A DNA stretch of 7,819 nucleotides from an uncultured Holophagaceae bacterium (GTDB lineage: Bacteria; Acidobacteriota; Holophagae; Holophagales; Holophagaceae), in contig CAITBU010000445.1 in assembly GCA_903890595.1 (NCBI GenBank), forward strand, positions 1 to 7,819. Reading direction: 5' to 3'. The number at the start of each line of letters is the position of its first letter. Within the stretch, counting starts at the first letter, position 1. The position numbers and the translations under genes are program-made. This document shows positions 1-7,114 of this stretch, piece by piece. The notes beneath the pieces were generated by a model that saw nothing but the letters and a program-made list of their open reading frames with translations, did not search any database and was not told the DNA's origin.

Positions 1-2438
1 ATGCCGATGATGTCCATGGGGGGCATGTCCTTGGCCTTGATGAGGCCCAGATCAGCCATCTTGAGGGACACGGGGCGACCGTCCTTGTAGGGGAACTCCT
101 CGGTCACCGCATAGCCGAGACCCATGTGCAGGGACCCTTCGATCTGCCCCTCGTAGAGGGTGGGGTTCATGATCTTCCCGGCGTCGTGGGCGGCGGTGAT
201 GCGGGTGATCTTCCCGGTCTCATCCAGCTCCACCAGCTGTGCGGCAAAGCCGAAGGAGTAGTGGGTGATGACGTCGTAGCCCGGCTTGGCAGGCTTGCCC
301 GGAGGCACGGTCCAGTCGCAGACCCAGCTGCCCCGGTACTCCTTGCCAACCAGGTCAGTCAGGCTCTTGCCCGCGGCCAGGTCCGCCTTCAGGTCCTTGC
401 AGGCGGCGATCACGGAGTTGGCCAGCAGGGAGGTCCCGCGGGACCCGGTGGTCATGCCGGCCTCGGCCTCTTCGTTGGTCTCCACGATGACGTGGATGAG
501 GGCCGGATCGATGCCCGTCTCCTCCACCAGGGACTGGACACCCATGGTGAAGTTGCCCTGGCCCATCTCGCACCAGCCGTGGTGGAGTTCCACCCGGTCC
601 GCGGCGCGGATGATGATCTTGGCGTGGCTGAAGTCCGCCAGGCCACAGCCGATGCCCGTGTTCTTCATGCCGGCGGCGATGCCCGCCCACTTGGCCGCAT
701 AGAAGCGGTCCTTCAGGGCCTCCAGGCACTTTCGCACGCCCACGCCCGCCGTGAGGGTCTGGCCCGTGGCGATGGTGCGGCCCTCGGTGAGGGCGTTGTC
801 CCAGCGGAACTGCCAGCGGTCGAAGCCGCCCTGCTTGCAGAGCTCATCCAGGCAGGACTCGAAGGCGAAGTTGGACTGGTTCACCCCGAAGCCCCGGAAG
901 GCGCCGCAGGGGGCATTGTTGGTGACCACGGCCGTGCCGTTCACCTGCACATTGGGCATGTAGTAGGCGGCCGCCGAGTGGGACACGGCCCGCTCGATCA
1001 CCGCCAGGCCCACGCTGGAGTAGGCGCCGCTGTCCGAGTGCATGGTGACCACCATGCCCGTGAGCAGACCGTTCTTGTCGCAGCCCACGGCATAGTCCAT
1101 CACGATGGGGTGGCGCTTGGTGTGCATGCGCAGGGAGTCCTGGCGAGTGAGGCGCACCATGGCCGGCCGACCTGTCAGCCAGGCCAGCAGGGCCGCATGG
1201 CCCTGGGTGATGATGTCTTCCTTGCCGCCGAAGCCGCCGCCGTTCTGCACCTGCACGACGTTCACCAGGGACTTGGGCAGGCCCAGGAGCAAGGCCACCT
1301 GGTGGCGGTCCTCGTAGACGCCCTGGCTGCAGCTGTAGAGCTTCACGCCGGGCTGGCCATCTTTGGTCCAGGGCAGGGCCAGGCTGGCCTCAGGCTCCAG
1401 GAAGGCGTGCTCGACGCGCTGGGTGGTGAAGCGGTTCCGGGTCACGTAAGCGGAATTGGCAAGCGCCGCCTCGGCATCGCCCACCGTCACGGCAGCCCGG
1501 TGCAGCACGTTGCCCGCAAACATGGGATGGACCTGGCTGGAGGTGGGCGCCAGCGCCTCGAACATGTCGGTGACGGGCTCGAGCACCTCGTACTCCACCT
1601 TCACCTTGGCGGCGGCTTCCCGGGCAATGGCCTCGGTCTCGGCAGCCACGGTGGCCAACACGTCACCCACGAAGCAGGTGGTCTCGCCCTCGGCCACCAG
1701 CACGGGCCAGTCCATGGTGATGGAGCCCATCTGGCGCTTGCCGGTGATGTCCTTGGCGGTGAGCACCTTCACGACCCCGGGGGTGGCCACGGCCTCGGAG
1801 ATGTCAATGCGCAGCACCTTGGCTCTCGGGTGATCCGAGTAGCGCAGGGCCGCATAGATCATGTCGGGTTCTTTCATGTCCCCCACGAAGACCCGCTGGC
1901 CCAGCACGGCCTCGCGGCCCGTGTACTTGGGATGCCGGGTGCCCACCTTGCCGGTGCCACCTGGGTACTCCACGGCCTTGTTCTCCCGCAGGGCCTCGGC
2001 GGCGCAGGCGATGGAGTCCACGACCTTCTTGTAGCCCGTGCAGCGGCAGATGTTCCCGGAGAGCCCGTCGGTGATCTCTTGGCGGCTGGGGTTGGGATTC
2101 TTGCGCACCAGGGCGGCCGCCTTCATGACGATGCCCGGGGTGCAGAACCCGCACTGGACCCCGCCCTTGACCACGAAGCCATCGGCGAAAGCAGCCTGCT
2201 CCGCCGGGCTGAGGCCCTCCACGGTGGTGAGGCTCTTGCCCACCACTTCCTTCATCTTCATGCGACAGCTGAGGCGGGGCTTGCCGTCCACCAGAATGGT
2301 GCAGCAGCCGCAGACGCCTTCGCTGGAGCAGCCGTCCTTGGGACTCAGGATGCCGGCGACTTCCCGCAGATAGGTGAGCACCGACAGCTCGGGATCAGTC
2401 CCCCAAGTCGCCGCTTGTCCATTGAGTTCGAAGTCCAT
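1..2438 (-). CDS. Fused [2Fe-2S]/molybdopterin hydroxylase, selenium-dependent xanthine dehydrogenase-like (3' end outside window)
   Basis: This is a single-chain molybdenum hydroxylase; 812 residues are visible and the C-terminus is cut by the left edge. Residues 1-75 form a plant-type ferredoxin domain with Cys37, 43, 46 and 58. Residues 76-155 form the helical [2Fe-2S] domain (VQCGFCTPG with Cys96/99, and ICRCTGY with Cys131/133). From about residue 165 follow the two molybdopterin-binding domains, with GGGFGGKED at 400-408, GAFRGFG at 512-518 and EMGQG near 624-628. Glu407 and Arg515 match the purine-binding pair of xanthine oxidase (bovine Glu802/Arg880). The catalytic GxGE loop should lie just past the edge. 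There is no FAD domain. The fusion order and the C-terminal part fit the family annotated as selenium-dependent xanthine dehydrogenase, in which selenium is a labile cofactor; the reading frame has no in-frame TGA. The first FeS loop is C-x5-C-x2-C, one residue longer than usual. ATG start at 2438 behind AAGGAG with an 8-base spacer. It could instead be another aromatic-heterocycle or aldehyde hydroxylase; substrate is inferred. Confidence 0.9.
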   Translation of the reverse strand, partial: MDFELNGQAATWGTDPELSVLTYLREVAGILSPKDGCSSEGVCGCCTILVDGKPRLSCRMKMKEVVGKSLTTVEGLSPAEQAAFADGFVVKGGVQCGFCTPGIVMKAAALVRKNPNPSRQEITDGLSGNICRCTGYKKVVDSIACAAEALRENKAVEYPGGTGKVGTRHPKYTGREAVLGQRVFVGDMKEPDMIYAALRYSDHPRAKVLRIDISEAVATPGVVKVLTAKDITGKRQMGSITMDWPVLVAEGETTCFVGDVLATVAAETEAIAREAAAKVKVEYEVLEPVTDMFEALAPTSSQVHPMFAGNVLHRAAVTVGDAEAALANSAYVTRNRFTTQRVEHAFLEPEASLALPWTKDGQPGVKLYSCSQGVYEDRHQVALLLGLPKSLVNVVQVQNGGGFGGKEDIITQGHAALLAWLTGRPAMVRLTRQDSLRMHTKRHPIVMDYAVGCDKNGLLTGMVVTMHSDSGAYSSVGLAVIERAVSHSAAAYYMPNVQVNGTAVVTNNAPCGAFRGFGVNQSNFAFESCLDELCKQGGFDRWQFRWDNALTEGRTIATGQTLTAGVGVRKCLEALKDRFYAAKWAGIAAGMKNTGIGCGLADFSHAKIIIRAADRVELHHGWCEMGQGNFTMGVQSLVEETGIDPALIHVIVETNEEAEAGMTTGSRGTSLLANSVIAACKDLKADLAAGKSLTDLVGKEYRGSWVCDWTVPPGKPAKPGYDVITHYSFGFAAQLVELDETGKITRITAAHDAGKIMNPTLYEGQIEGSLHMGLGYAVTEEFPYKDGRPVSLKMADLGLIKAKDMPPMDIIG

Positions 2439-2446
2439 GGCTCCCT

Positions 2447-2452
2447 CTCCTT
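2447..2452 (-). promoter_or_regulatory. Ribosome binding site of the fused hydroxylase
   Basis: The minus strand reads AAGGAG eight bases before the ATG at 2438, followed by a second purine-rich AGGGAG. This is a near-perfect Shine-Dalgarno sequence and fixes the start codon; no upstream in-frame alternative precedes it with comparable support. Confidence 0.8.
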
Positions 2453-2503
2453 TCACTGCTGAGCTCCGGTCTTTTATTACCTGAGCGTGAAGAAACCATA
2501 GTC

Positions 2504-2531
2504 ATTGTAGGAAATTCAAGAATTGAGTCAA
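2504..2531 (-). promoter_or_regulatory. Sigma70-type promoter for the fused hydroxylase gene
   Basis: On the minus strand the -35 box is TTGACT (2531-2526) and the -10 box is TACAAT (2509-2504). They are separated by 16 bases, and each matches the consensus at five of six positions. Transcription would start near 2497 and leave a leader of about 59 bases before the ATG at 2438. The surrounding 148-base intergenic region is strikingly AT-rich against high-GC genes. This makes the fused gene its own transcription unit, separate from the upstream operon that ends with the carbamate kinase. No convincing intrinsic terminator lies between them, so read-through remains possible. Confidence 0.72.
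2513..2524. promoter_or_regulatory. Small dyad in the promoter spacer, possible second operator
   Basis: AATTC-AA-GAATT is a perfect 5-base inverted repeat with a 2-base centre, lying wholly between the -10 and -35 boxes. A protein bound here would block polymerase. A 5-base dyad in AT-rich DNA could arise by chance, so this is a weak call by itself; its placement is what makes it notable. Confidence 0.3.
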
Positions 2532-2559
2532 TAATTTTTTATCATGGATAAAAAATTAT
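2531..2559. promoter_or_regulatory. Perfect 13-base inverted repeat abutting the -35 box, probable operator
   Basis: Arms ATAATTTTTTATC (2531-2543) and GATAAAAAATTAT (2547-2559) are exact reverse complements around a 3-base centre (ATG). The last base of the dyad is the first base of the -35 box. That position suits an activator site or a repressor overlapping the polymerase footprint. All-A/T stems and the absence of a trailing T tract in the direction of transcription argue against a terminator. The regulator is not in the window and I do not recognise the site as belonging to a named family. Confidence 0.6.
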
Positions 2560-2586
2560 CTACCTATTTTCCCGGCCAGCCGGTCT

Positions 2587-3534
2587 TCACCCCTGGACGA
2601 TTCGGGTGCCGACGGTGGCGGGGTCTTCGGTGGCCAGGGCCTCGGCGGTGGTGATGAGCACCTCCTGGCCCCCGGCATCCAGGTAGGCCAGGGCGCTCTC
2701 GATCTTGGGGCCCATGCTCCCGGGGGGGAACTGGCCCTCGGCCAGGTACTGCCTGGCCTCGGTGGCACCGAGGCGATCCACCCAGCGCTGGGTGGGCTTC
2801 CCGAAGTCCAGAGCCACCTTGGCCACGCCCGTCAGGATGATGAACAGGTCGGCCTGCAGCTCCGCCGCCAGGAGGGCACTGAGGCGGTCCTTGTCGATGA
2901 CGGCCTCGACCCCCACCAGAAAGCCGCTGGCATCGCGGATGACGGGGATCCCGCCGCCGCCGCCGGCGATGACGGAGCTGCCCGAGGCCAGCAGGAGCTT
3001 GATGGCTTCCAGCTGGACGATCTCCAGGGGCCGGGGCGAGGGGACCACCTTGCGCCAGCCGCGCCCGGCGTCCTCCTTCATCTTCCACTTCTTGGTGCGC
3101 ATCAGCTCCCGGGCCCGGGTCTCCTCGTAGAAGGGACCCACGGGCTTGGCGGGGTTCTGGAAGCCCGGGTCCTCCTTGTCCACCACCACCTCCGTGAGCA
3201 GCGAGGTGACCGGCGCCGCCAGGCCCATGAAGCGCAGGCGGTTGATGAGCATGCGCTCCAGCATGTAGCCCATGGAGCCCTGGGTCATGGCCCCACAGAT
3301 ATCCAGGGTGTAGGGGGGGATCTGGCTGGCGGCGGCCTCCTGCTGGATGAGCAGGTTCCCCACCTGGGGCCCGTTGCCATGAACTACGCAGAGGGCGTAG
3401 CCCTCGGCCACCACCCGGGCCAGCATCTCGGCCGTCTCCCGGGCGTTGGCCAGCTGATCTTCCTGGTGGCCCCACTCCCCTTCTCGGAGCAGGGCATTGC
3501 CGCCAACGGCCAGCAGTGCAATCTTCCGCTTCAT
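2587..3534 (-). CDS. arcC: Carbamate kinase (ArcC/YqeA-like)
   Basis: Cytoplasmic carbamate kinase, catalysing carbamoyl phosphate + ADP = ATP + carbamate, which breaks down to CO2 and NH3. The 315 residues are the usual length. The amino acid kinase fold shows its landmarks in order: GGNAL at 11-15, HGNGPQVG at 52-59, GRGWRKVVPSPRP at 157-169, the glycine-rich GGGGGIPV at 191-198, EAVIDKD at 210-216, LTGV at 234-237, FPPGSMGPKI at 269-278 and GTRIV near the C-terminus. No frame break or missing motif is apparent. Its ATG overlaps the stop of the upstream FAD subunit gene (ATGA, 4 bases), so it is co-translated with the hydroxylase genes. That context points to ATP recovery from purine-derived carbamoyl phosphate rather than the arginine deiminase pathway, since no arcA or arcB is present here. 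The ring-opening and transcarbamoylase genes that would supply the substrate must lie elsewhere. It is probably the last gene of its operon. Confidence 0.95.
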   Translation of the reverse strand: MKRKIALLAVGGNALLREGEWGHQEDQLANARETAEMLARVVAEGYALCVVHGNGPQVGNLLIQQEAAASQIPPYTLDICGAMTQGSMGYMLERMLINRLRFMGLAAPVTSLLTEVVVDKEDPGFQNPAKPVGPFYEETRARELMRTKKWKMKEDAGRGWRKVVPSPRPLEIVQLEAIKLLLASGSSVIAGGGGGIPVIRDASGFLVGVEAVIDKDRLSALLAAELQADLFIILTGVAKVALDFGKPTQRWVDRLGATEARQYLAEGQFPPGSMGPKIESALAYLDAGGQEVLITTAEALATEDPATVGTRIVQG

Positions 3535-4397
3535 AGGGTCGCCAGCTCCCGGAGCATGTGGCCCAGGACATTGCGCGTCACCACGCTGCGGTAGCGGGCG
3601 GTGGCGCGGATGTCACCGATGGGGCTGATGTCCTCCAGCAGGGCTGCCTGGGCGGCCTCGATGGGGAGCGTCGCAAGGGCCTGGCCCAGGAGCACGGCCT
3701 CGGCATGGCGGGCCCGGATGGGGGCCGGAGCCACAGAGCCCAGGCCGATGCGCAGGTCAGCGACCACGCCGCCCTCGACGCGAGCCCAGGCGGCCAGACA
3801 GACCTTGGAGATGGCCTGGGCCTGGCGAGTACCTACCTTGCGGAAGTAGTGGAAGCCGCGGCCCGTGGGCAGGGGCACATGGATGGCCGCCACCAGCTCG
3901 TCCGGCGCCAGGTCCATGACCTTGTAGCCCAGATGGAAGCGGTCGTAGGCCACCCGGCGGGAGCCCCGCACGGAGAGCAGCTCCACCTCGGCCCCGTAGG
4001 CCAGCAGGCTGGGCGGGGTGTCAGCAGCTGGGCTGGCGTTGGCGATGTTGCCCCCCAGGGTGCCCCGGTTCTGGATGGCCAGGGCCCCGGTGGCCCGGGC
4101 GCTCTTCACCAGGTTCGGAAAGTGCCGGTGCACGGCGGCGCATTCCCGCAGGTCCGTGAAGGTGCTGAGCGCCCCGAAGGTCATGGCACCCGCCGCTTCC
4201 CGGATGCCCCGGAGCTCGTCGATGCGGGAGAGGTCCAGGAAGCGGGTGGGCTTCAGGCGGCCCGCGTTGTAGACCACCATCAGGTCCGTGCCGCCGGCCA
4301 GGGGCGTCAAGGTCCCGGGCGCCTGGGCCAGGAGCGCCAGGGCCTCGCCCAGGCTGGCGGGCACGCGGACGTCGAAGTCGGGCAGGTAGCCTCTCAT
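3531..4397 (-). CDS. Xanthine dehydrogenase-type FAD-binding subunit
   Basis: FAD subunit of a three-subunit molybdenum hydroxylase: it takes electrons from the [2Fe-2S] subunit and passes them to the external acceptor. At 288 residues it has the normal length for a separate medium subunit. The PCMH-type FAD domain has its pyrophosphate loop PLAGGTDLMV at 32-41 and the second FAD signature from Gln109 (NRGTLGGNIAN, then SPAADTPP). The CO-dehydrogenase-flavoprotein C-terminal domain follows from about 180, with KVGTRQAQAISKV and a terminal SPIGDIRATARYR at 258-270. There is no Cys-rich insertion of the 4-hydroxybenzoyl-CoA reductase type. Its ATG overlaps the stop of the upstream [2Fe-2S] gene by 4 bases, and its own stop overlaps the carbamate kinase start by 4 bases, so coupling is tight on both sides. 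It probably partners the catalytic subunit at 4869-7109. It differs at the C-terminus from the XdhB-type protein at the right edge, so the two are divergent paralogues rather than a fresh duplication. Confidence 0.92.
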   Translation of the reverse strand: MRGYLPDFDVRVPASLGEALALLAQAPGTLTPLAGGTDLMVVYNAGRLKPTRFLDLSRIDELRGIREAAGAMTFGALSTFTDLRECAAVHRHFPNLVKSARATGALAIQNRGTLGGNIANASPAADTPPSLLAYGAEVELLSVRGSRRVAYDRFHLGYKVMDLAPDELVAAIHVPLPTGRGFHYFRKVGTRQAQAISKVCLAAWARVEGGVVADLRIGLGSVAPAPIRARHAEAVLLGQALATLPIEAAQAALLEDISPIGDIRATARYRSVVTRNVLGHMLRELATL

Positions 4398-4876
4398 CGG
4401 GCGGCCCCCCCGTCAGCGGCCGCAGCGTGGACCGAGTCCAGGATCTTGGCGTAGCCGGTGCACCGGCAGAGGTTCCCGGAGAGACCATCGCGGATCTGGT
4501 CATCGCTGGGGTTGGGGCAGCGGTTGATGAGGTCCGTGGCCGACAGCAGCATGCCCGGTGTGCAGAAGCCGCACTGGGCACCGTTGTGCGTGAGGAACGC
4601 GGCCTGGAGGCTGGACAGGTTTTCGCCGTCAGCCAGACCCTCGATGGTCACCACCTCAGCACCCTGAACCTGGACCGCAGGCACCAGGCAGCTGTTCACC
4701 ACCCGGCCATTGAGCAGCACGGTGCAGGCGCCGCACTCGCCCTCGCCACAGCCTTCCTTGGTGCCCGTGAGGCGCAGGTCCTCGCGCAGCACGTCCAGGA
4801 GCCGCGCGAAGGGAGGCACGCTGACACGATGGTCCGCCCCGTTGACCTTCAGGGTCAGGTCGATGCGATCAGCCAT
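4394..4876 (-). CDS. Xanthine dehydrogenase-type [2Fe-2S] subunit (second copy)
   Basis: Small electron-transfer subunit of 160 residues carrying two [2Fe-2S] clusters. The ferredoxin-type cluster uses Cys43, 48, 51 (CGEGECGAC, standard C-x4-C-x2-C) and Cys63. The helical domain uses Cys102 and 105 (QCGFCTPG) and Cys137 and 139 (LCRCTGY). All eight ligands are present. No export signal is seen, so the complex should be cytoplasmic. The ATG lies inside the last codons of the catalytic subunit gene (8-base overlap) and is preceded by AGGAGG at 6 bases, which supports this start. Its stop overlaps the following FAD subunit gene (ATGA). It is clearly different in sequence from the [2Fe-2S] subunit at 7138-7659, for instance in the stretch after the fourth Cys. 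The catalytic-FeS-FAD gene order suggests that these three encode one enzyme. Confidence 0.93.
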   Translation of the reverse strand: MADRIDLTLKVNGADHRVSVPPFARLLDVLREDLRLTGTKEGCGEGECGACTVLLNGRVVNSCLVPAVQVQGAEVVTIEGLADGENLSSLQAAFLTHNGAQCGFCTPGMLLSATDLINRCPNPSDDQIRDGLSGNLCRCTGYAKILDSVHAAAADGGAAR

Positions 4877-7109
4877 GGGACACCTCCTCGCAGCGATCCA
4901 GCAATCGGTCTGGCGTCATGGGCACCTCATCCAGACGCAGCGCGCCGAGGGCGTTCTCCAGGGCATTCACGACCGCGGGTGCCGGCCCATCCATGGGCAG
5001 CTCACCGATCCCCTTCGCTCCGCCGGGGCCGCCCACATGGGCGTTCTCCAGGAAGATCACCTGCATGCGCGGCAGGTCCATGGCGGTGGGGATGATGTAG
5101 TTGGTCATCTGGTTGTTGACCATGCGGCCGCGCTGCATGGTGACCTCCTCCCAGAGGCCCCAGCCGATGCCCTGGGCGACGCCGCCTTCGATCTGACCGG
5201 CGGCCAGGGTGGGATTGACCACCCGGCCCACTTCCTGGACGGCGGCAAAGTCGGCGACCTTGACCTCGAAGGTATCCAGGTCCACGGCCACCTCAGCGGC
5301 GTAGCAGGCCCAGGAGTAGGTGGGATAGGCGTCGCCTTGGTAGGTGACGTCGTTCCAGCTGATGTTGGGGGGGCGGTGGTACTGCCCGTAGCACCTCAGG
5401 CTGCCCAGGGTGGCCACAGCCTTGGCCACGGCGGCCCGGAAGGACTCGGGCGTGTAGGGCTCCGCCAGGAAGCCCTGCTGAACCAGCGCCTGCTTGAAGC
5501 CGCTGGCAGCGTCCTCCAGGATCCGGCCCACCATCATGGTGCTGCGGGAGGCCACGGTCGGGCCGCTGTTGGGGACCCGGTCCGTGTCCACCTCCGCCGT
5601 CTCCACCTGCTCCACGGGAACCTGGAGGGTCTCGGCGACGATCTGGGCAAAGACCGTGTTCTTGCCCTGGCCCATCTCGGTGGAGGCCGCCAGCACCGCC
5701 ACGGTGCCGTCCGCCAGGCCTTCGACTCCAGCCACCGAGGCCACGTGGGACTCCCCGTTGCCCGTGAAGCCGCAGCCGTGCATGAACACCGAGAAGCCCA
5801 CGCCCCGCTTGATGGGGCCGTCCTCCTGGTTGGTGATGGCGAAAGCAGCCCGCTTGTCGCGGTAGCCGATGGCGGCGAGGGCGCGGTCCATGATGCTGGC
5901 CAGGTCCAGGTCCTCGCGGATCACCTGGCCCGTGGCCATGGTGTCGCCCATGCGGAGGAAGTTCTTCCGGCGCAGCTCCACGGCATCCAGGCCCAGCTTC
6001 CGGGCGCAGATGTCCATGTGGCGTTCCATGGCAAAGAGGCTCTGGGGTGCGCCGAAGCCACGGAAGGCACCGGGGGGAGGCGTGTTGGTGGCAACGGCCC
6101 GGGCGTGGATCCGCACATGGGGGCAGCGGTAGACACTGGCGGCGTGCACCGCACCCCGGCTCAGCACCACGGGCGACAGCGTCGCGTAGGCACCGCCGTC
6201 CAGGATGAAGTCCGCCTCCAGAGCCAGGAGGGTCCCTTCCGCATCGAAGGCCGTCCGGAGCCGCGTGCGGGAGGGATGCCGCTTCGTGGTGCAGGCCAGG
6301 TCCTCCTCGCGGTCGTAGATGAGCCTCACGGGGCGGCCGCTCTTCCAGGCCAGCAGGGCCGCGTGGCCGCCGTTCACGGAGGGGTAGTCCTCCTTGCCGC
6401 CGAAGGCCCCGCCCATCTCCATGGCCACCACCCGAACCTGCTTCTCCGAGAGACCGAAGAGCTGCCGGAGGGCGCCGTGGACGTAGTAGGGACACTGCAG
6501 GGAGCCCCAGACCGTCACCTGCAGGGCCCCATCCCTGGGCTCCACCACGGACAGCATGGCGTTGGGCTCGATGTACATCTGCTCCTGGGCACCCGTGCGG
6601 TACTCGCCTTCGACCACGTGGGCGGCTTGGGCCCAGACGGGGTCGGGGTCGCCCTTGGCAATGTGGATCTCTTTCAGCAGGTTGTTGTCGCCGTAGATCA
6701 CCGTCTGCAGGTCGAGGGAGCTCTGGATGTCCAGCACCGCGGGCAATTCCTCGATCTCCAGGCGCACCGCGCGCCGGGCCTTCTCGGCCAGGTGGCGATC
6801 CGCATGGGCCAACAAGAGCACGGCCTGTTGGGAGTGGGTGATCTCCTCACCAATCCCGATCAGGAAGGGCTGGTCATCCACCACCGAAGCCACGAGGTTC
6901 GTGCCAGGGATGTCCGCCGCGGTGACGAGGGTGAACTCGTCCCAGGGGATGCCCTCGCCGAAGTGGATCGCCCGCAGGATGCCGCGCGGCACCTCCGAGC
7001 GCACCGTGAGCCCGTGAAGGGCGCCGGGCATGAACTTGTCGTCGGTGTAGATGGCGGTGCCAAGGACTTTGGCACGGCCTTCCTTCCGGATGGAAGAAGC
7101 GCCGATCAC
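4869..7109 (-). CDS. Xanthine dehydrogenase molybdopterin-binding catalytic subunit
   Basis: Catalytic subunit that binds the molybdopterin cofactor and hydroxylates a purine or related heterocycle with oxygen from water. I start it at GTG 7109, giving 746 residues. AGGAG lies five bases upstream, and the sequence after it (IGASSIRKEGRAKVLG) is where family members begin. Residues 5-110 form the aldehyde oxidase/xanthine dehydrogenase a/b hammerhead, and the rest is the two molybdopterin domains. Visible motifs are GGAFGGKED at 233-241, GAFRGFGAPQ at 347-356, TEMGQG at 477-482, VNPTLAAGQIEGG at 631-643 and GGPGGAKGIGELP at 693-705. Glu240, Arg350 and Glu703 match the bovine xanthine oxidase triad Glu802/Arg880/Glu1261. 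The first of these is not kept in aldehyde oxidases, so a purine substrate is favoured. It follows the XdhC-type gene by 28 bases and overlaps the next [2Fe-2S] gene by 8. Which FeS/FAD pair it uses is open: the downstream pair gives an A-C-B set, the upstream pair a B-C-A (coxMSL-like) order. Confidence 0.93.
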   Translation of the reverse strand: MIGASSIRKEGRAKVLGTAIYTDDKFMPGALHGLTVRSEVPRGILRAIHFGEGIPWDEFTLVTAADIPGTNLVASVVDDQPFLIGIGEEITHSQQAVLLLAHADRHLAEKARRAVRLEIEELPAVLDIQSSLDLQTVIYGDNNLLKEIHIAKGDPDPVWAQAAHVVEGEYRTGAQEQMYIEPNAMLSVVEPRDGALQVTVWGSLQCPYYVHGALRQLFGLSEKQVRVVAMEMGGAFGGKEDYPSVNGGHAALLAWKSGRPVRLIYDREEDLACTTKRHPSRTRLRTAFDAEGTLLALEADFILDGGAYATLSPVVLSRGAVHAASVYRCPHVRIHARAVATNTPPPGAFRGFGAPQSLFAMERHMDICARKLGLDAVELRRKNFLRMGDTMATGQVIREDLDLASIMDRALAAIGYRDKRAAFAITNQEDGPIKRGVGFSVFMHGCGFTGNGESHVASVAGVEGLADGTVAVLAASTEMGQGKNTVFAQIVAETLQVPVEQVETAEVDTDRVPNSGPTVASRSTMMVGRILEDAASGFKQALVQQGFLAEPYTPESFRAAVAKAVATLGSLRCYGQYHRPPNISWNDVTYQGDAYPTYSWACYAAEVAVDLDTFEVKVADFAAVQEVGRVVNPTLAAGQIEGGVAQGIGWGLWEEVTMQRGRMVNNQMTNYIIPTAMDLPRMQVIFLENAHVGGPGGAKGIGELPMDGPAPAVVNALENALGALRLDEVPMTPDRLLDRCEEVSHG
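4883..4888 (-). promoter_or_regulatory. Ribosome binding site of the second [2Fe-2S] subunit
   Basis: AGGAGG sits six bases before the ATG at 4876, embedded in the codons for the last residues of the catalytic subunit. It decides the start and indicates efficient re-initiation at this junction. Confidence 0.8.
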
Positions 7110-7114
7110 GGGGA

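Noticed and set aside
1..2438. Selenocysteine codon in the selenium-dependent-type hydroxylase
   Set aside because: The frame has no in-frame TGA, and the family is known for labile selenium rather than encoded selenocysteine.
126..2462. Long open frame of 778 codons on the plus strand, opposite the fused hydroxylase
   Set aside because: It is antisense to a protein with complete family motifs. The translation is low-complexity, rich in Gly, His, Ala and Leu, as expected from reading GC-rich codons in reverse.
2531..2559. The 29-base dyad as an intrinsic terminator for arcC
   Set aside because: The stem is almost wholly A/T and no T run follows it in the direction of transcription; it abuts a good -35 box, so an operator fits better.
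2570..2581. CCGGCTGGCCGG hairpin just after the carbamate kinase stop
   Set aside because: Only a 4-base stem with a 4-base loop, and no adjacent T tract on the minus strand; not enough to call a terminator.
2466..2587. Direct repeat CCGGTCTT near both ends of the intergenic region (2466-2473 and 2580-2587)
   Set aside because: Only eight bases, with no inverted termini or transposase between the copies; probably chance.
3558..4454. Plus-strand frame of 298 codons opposite the FAD subunit
   Set aside because: Shadow of the FAD subunit gene; composition-biased, with no domain.
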